From an uncultured Bacteroidaceae bacterium (GTDB lineage Bacteria > Bacteroidota > Bacteroidia > Bacteroidales > Bacteroidaceae), in assembly GCA_904501945.1 (NCBI GenBank), contig CAJGCU010000098.1, positions 1-7,812 of the forward strand: DNA of 7,812 nucleotides. Reading direction: 5' to 3'. Position 1 is the first letter of the stretch. Every line of letters starts with the position of its first letter. The notes under the pieces are model-generated. The model was not told the DNA's origin. It saw only the letters and a list, made by a program, of their open reading frames with translations, and ran no database searches. A program made the position numbers and the translations under genes. This document shows, piece after piece, positions 5,417 through 7,812 of this stretch.

Positions 5417-6616
5417 ATGCGTAAACGGATTTTAACTACAATACTCGTTCTGGCATCTGCCTTGACGGCTTTTGCTCAGACCATCTACATCTGCAAGGAT
5501 GGGGATTATGTTGCAAGAGATATTTCTGATGGGTTGGAAATCAGCCTTGAAGAAGGAATTGACTCTATCACATTTAGTGAGCCGCAGATGGAGAGGGTGG
5601 TCAACATTGTCTATAATGGCTCTCAGGCAAACGTGACGATTCCGTCCTTCGTACAGGGCGTGAGCTGCTCCAGCGGTACCAGTTCGGACGTAGTGCTTGT
5701 CAGCACGAATCTTACGGACGAAATTATCTATAATGTCGTGGGCAGCAGCGATGACGGCTCGCTCGTGATAGAGGGTGATTACAAGCTTACCATTCGTCTT
5801 AATGACGTGAACCTGACTTCCAAGAAGGGTGCAGCCATCCATGTGAAGTGCGGAAAGCGTATTGCGGTTGATATGGCTGACGGCTCGGTCAACAATTTCG
5901 CTGATGCAGCAAACGGAACGCAGAAGGCATGTATCTACACGAAGGGACACTTCGAGTTTGAAGGAGGTGGTACGCTCAATGTGACGGGCAATACGAACCA
6001 CGCTATCGCTTCTAAGGAGTATCTCCAGATTAAGAAGTCTGTAAAGGCCATCAACATTCTTAAAGCGGCGAATGATGCTCTCCATGCAGGGCAGTATTTC
6101 CAGATGAACGGAGGTGAGCTCAACATCACGAAGACGACGGTCGGTGATGGCATTCAGGCTGAATATGAGCTGGATGACAACGACCTCATTATTCAGGATG
6201 AGGAAAATACAGGAGGTGTCATCATCAAGGGCGGAACGCTCAACATCACAATGGAGAATAGCGAAGATGCTAAGGCTATCAAGGCAGAAGGCGACATCGA
6301 TATTAGTGGCGGTACATTCGTTCTCAACGCGGTTAGCAATGGCACGCGCGGCATCCAGACTGATGGAGACCTCGTGATAAGCGAAGACAATAATCCGACG
6401 AATATTACTATCTATGCTAAGGGTGCTAAGTGTACGCTTGCTGAGGATGAACTTGACCCTCATCGCTGCATGGGCATAAAGATTGATGGTAACATGACGG
6501 TTAATGCTGGTACTGTTAATGTCTATAACACGGGCTCTAAGTCAAAGGGCATCAAGGTTGTAGGCGTCTATCAGGTGAAGGGCGGAGTCGTTAATGCCAG
6601 TGTTGATAATGATTGA
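5417..6616 (+). CDS. Cthe_2159-type beta-helix carbohydrate-binding protein
   Basis: The 399-residue product starts with a signal peptide (MRKRILTTILVLASALTAFA, cleavage before QT) and a short IYICKDG...IDSITFSEP segment (23-56) common at the start of secreted Bacteroidota proteins. From about residue 95 it shows irregular repeats of a right-handed parallel beta-helix: GAAIHVKC (138-145), NHAIASKEYLQI (194-205), NDALHAGQYFQMNGGELNI (219-237), GDGIQAE (243-249), GGVIIKGGTLNI (266-277), DAKAIKAEGDIDISGGTFVL (284-303), RGIQTDGDLVI (311-321), MGIKIDGNMTVNAGTVNV (352-369), KGIKVVGVYQVKGGVVNAS (377-395). This is the pattern of the Cthe_2159 carbohydrate-binding family (PF14262), calcium-dependent binders of cellulose and pectin-like polymers; the Asp residues in the DA/DG turns are candidate calcium ligands. 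No C-terminal sorting tail is present. It is the last gene of the operon. Binding specificity is unknown. Confidence 0.88.
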   Translation: MRKRILTTILVLASALTAFAQTIYICKDGDYVARDISDGLEISLEEGIDSITFSEPQMERVVNIVYNGSQANVTIPSFVQGVSCSSGTSSDVVLVSTNLTDEIIYNVVGSSDDGSLVIEGDYKLTIRLNDVNLTSKKGAAIHVKCGKRIAVDMADGSVNNFADAANGTQKACIYTKGHFEFEGGGTLNVTGNTNHAIASKEYLQIKKSVKAINILKAANDALHAGQYFQMNGGELNITKTTVGDGIQAEYELDDNDLIIQDEENTGGVIIKGGTLNITMENSEDAKAIKAEGDIDISGGTFVLNAVSNGTRGIQTDGDLVISEDNNPTNITIYAKGAKCTLAEDELDPHRCMGIKIDGNMTVNAGTVNVYNTGSKSKGIKVVGVYQVKGGVVNASVDND

Positions 6617-6649
6617 TGGACTTGTGATTTTAAAAATTTAATATTATAG

Positions 6650-6680
6650 AGAGTGTAAAGTTTTGCTTTACACTCTTTTG
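6650..6680 (+). terminator. Rho-independent terminator of the five-gene operon
   Basis: A perfect 11-bp stem (AGAGTGTAAAG, 6650-6660; CTTTACACTCT, 6666-6676) with the 5-nt loop TTTTG is followed by a short T run (6676-6679) and preceded by an A-rich segment. It lies 33 bp after the stop of the beta-helix gene. Confidence 0.85.
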
Positions 6681-6689
6681 TGTTGCAAG

Positions 6690-6701
6690 ATATTCGAATA
6701 T
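6690..6701. promoter_or_regulatory. 12-bp perfect palindrome, possible operator
   Basis: ATATTCGAATAT reads the same on both strands and lies 6 bp upstream of the -7 element of the glycosyltransferase gene, where a regulator could block or help RNA polymerase. Only position and symmetry support this. Confidence 0.3.
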
Positions 6702-6707
6702 TTGTAG

Positions 6708-6715
6708 TATCTTTG
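6708..6715 (+). promoter_or_regulatory. -7 element (TATCTTTG) of the glycosyltransferase gene
   Basis: TATCTTTG fits TAnnTTTG and ends 21 bp before the ATG at 6737, so the leader would be short (about 15 nt). The nearest -33-like TTG is at 6683-6685, 22 bp away, a little wide. Its position directly after the terminator supports an independent transcription unit. Confidence 0.65.
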
Positions 6716-6736
6716 CAGTCATCAAATGATTATGAG

Positions 6737-7812
6737 ATGTTTGGATTGAAGAAAAATGTATCTGTCAAGAGGCTGCTGGTGATGCGGTTTAGCGCAATGG
6801 GCGATGTGGCGATGACTGTTCCTGTGCTTTATGCGCTTGCTTCTCAGAATCCTCAGTTGCGCATTACGATGCTTACCCGCACTCGCTTTGTGCCGATGTT
6901 TGATTGGTTGCCAGCCAATGTGCAGGTGAAGGGCATTGAGTTTAAGGAAAATGATGGCATTGCTGGGCTGACTAAAATCTACAAGAATCTGCGAAAAGAA
7001 CATTATGATGCAGTGGCAGATTTACACGATGTGCTGAGGTCTAAATATTTGCGTACCTGCTTTGCGTTGTCGGGTGTTCGTGTGGCTGTGGTGAAGAAGG
7101 GCCGAAAGGAGAAGAAGGAACTGATAGGACACGGACAGACCCATCAGGCGCTGCAGCCGATGACCGACCGCTATGCCTCTGTGTTCAGACAGTTGGGCTT
7201 GCAGATTGATTTGTCTCGGTCTATGCAGCTTGATTTGCGTGACGAGAGTTTTTCTTCCATCTGCAAATTGGCGGGCAGTAAAGGAGATGGGGAAAGGTGG
7301 GTAGGTGTTGCACCATTTGCTGCCCATGCTCAGAAGGTTTACCCTTTATGCCGAATGCGGAATGTGGTGAATCAGCTTGCTGATAGCGGCTGCAAGGTGT
7401 TTTTGTTTGGCGCTGGGCCTAAAGAGGCGGAAGTGATGGCGTCATGGGAGAAGGATTATGTGCCGGCGACTTCGGATGTGGCACAAGGAGCGGTTATCAG
7501 TACTTGCGGAAGGCTTGACGGTTTGCGTTCGGAGATGTTGCTGATGTCTCGTCTTCGACTGATGATTTCTATGGATTCTGCCAATATGCATATTGCCTCT
7601 ATCTTTGGAATTCCTGTTCTGTCTATTTGGGGGGCAACTCACCCGAAGGCGGGATTTTCGGGATTTGGACAAAAGCCCGAAAGTGAGATGCAACTTGACT
7701 TGCCTTGCCGTCCTTGTTCCATTTACGGGAAGACTCCTTGCCAATATGGAGACCTGCGCTGCATGAATATAGACGAGAAGGCTGTTGTGGAAAAGGCTAT
7801 CAGTATGCTATA
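6737..7812 (+). CDS. Glycosyltransferase family 9 (heptosyltransferase-like), right end cut by window
   Basis: The frame is open from ATG 6737 to the window end: 358 full codons plus TA, which could be the first two bases of a stop, so the gene is probably complete or nearly so (the family is usually about 340-360 residues). An ATG at 6732 is followed by a stop after five codons and is rejected. The N-terminal Rossmann half opens with LLVMRFSAMGDVAMTVPV (13-30), the acceptor-side motif of ADP-heptose:LPS heptosyltransferases. The C-terminal half has WVGVAPFAAHAQKVYPL (188-204), VFLFGAG (221-227) and MDSANMHIASIFGIPVLSIW (279-298) followed by GATHP, the sugar-nucleotide binding and catalytic region. 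Four cysteines (C324, C327, C335, C342) lie near the end in a CxPC-type arrangement often seen in this family. It should act at the cytoplasmic face of the inner membrane, adding a sugar to a lipopolysaccharide or other surface glycan. The donor sugar cannot be told from sequence. Confidence 0.9.
   Translation, partial: MFGLKKNVSVKRLLVMRFSAMGDVAMTVPVLYALASQNPQLRITMLTRTRFVPMFDWLPANVQVKGIEFKENDGIAGLTKIYKNLRKEHYDAVADLHDVLRSKYLRTCFALSGVRVAVVKKGRKEKKELIGHGQTHQALQPMTDRYASVFRQLGLQIDLSRSMQLDLRDESFSSICKLAGSKGDGERWVGVAPFAAHAQKVYPLCRMRNVVNQLADSGCKVFLFGAGPKEAEVMASWEKDYVPATSDVAQGAVISTCGRLDGLRSEMLLMSRLRLMISMDSANMHIASIFGIPVLSIWGATHPKAGFSGFGQKPESEMQLDLPCRPCSIYGKTPCQYGDLRCMNIDEKAVVEKAISML

Noticed and set aside
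5432..6463. 343-codon open frame antisense to the beta-helix gene
   Set aside because: Its product has no signal peptide or domain pattern, and the plus-strand frame shows clear family repeats. It is a by-product of codon use on the coding strand.
1..7812. CRISPR array, tRNA/rRNA genes, insertion sequence or integrase
   Set aside because: No regularly spaced repeats, no tRNA-like cloverleaf or rRNA sequence, and no transposase or recombinase motifs were seen.

Overview
The window looks like a chromosome segment from a member of the Bacteroidota, most likely Prevotella/Segatella or a close relative. The evidence is: BspA-type leucine-rich-repeat surface protein, C-termini ending in the YDLTGR...KGIYI.(D/N)GKK..VK pattern typical of Prevotella secreted proteins, promoters of the TAnnTTTG (-7) type, and starts without Shine-Dalgarno sequences. 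The assignment is by pattern recognition only.

Left part (1-2059, minus strand): a surface-protein cluster. A 520-residue BspA-like protein is driven by a textbook promoter (TTTG-N19-TAACTTTG). Downstream come a 68-codon reading frame with no start codon that looks like the tail of a lost beta-rich surface protein, and then, 4 bp further on, the first 71 codons of a second secreted protein. That protein's N-terminus resembles that of the 520-residue protein, so the two are probably tandem paralogs.

Middle (1995-2648): a 654-bp divergent intergenic region without a convincing gene. It holds the leftward promoter, a 10-bp inverted repeat, an 88-bp near-perfect palindrome built from four 21-bp units (two direct against two inverted), an unexplained stretch richer in G+C, and a -7 element for the rightward operon.

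Right-centre (2649-6680, plus strand): a compact five-gene operon closed by a clear hairpin terminator. In order: a soluble VTC-type triphosphate-tunnel enzyme (polyphosphate-polymerase-like), a five-helix DUF4956 membrane protein, a DUF2490-like outer-membrane beta-barrel, a 130-residue secreted protein with a type IX-like C-terminal tail, and a secreted Cthe_2159-type beta-helix carbohydrate-binding protein. The order runs from cytoplasm to inner membrane to outer membrane to surface. This suggests one envelope-spanning system in which nucleotide/phosphate chemistry is tied to a surface-exposed carbohydrate-binding protein. The family pairing VTC + DUF4956 + Cthe_2159 recurs in other bacteria as I recall it, but its function is not established to my knowledge. 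It is the most interesting content of the window.

Right end (6690-7812, plus strand): a separate transcription unit starts directly after the terminator and encodes a glycosyltransferase family 9 (heptosyltransferase-like) protein, essentially complete at the window edge.
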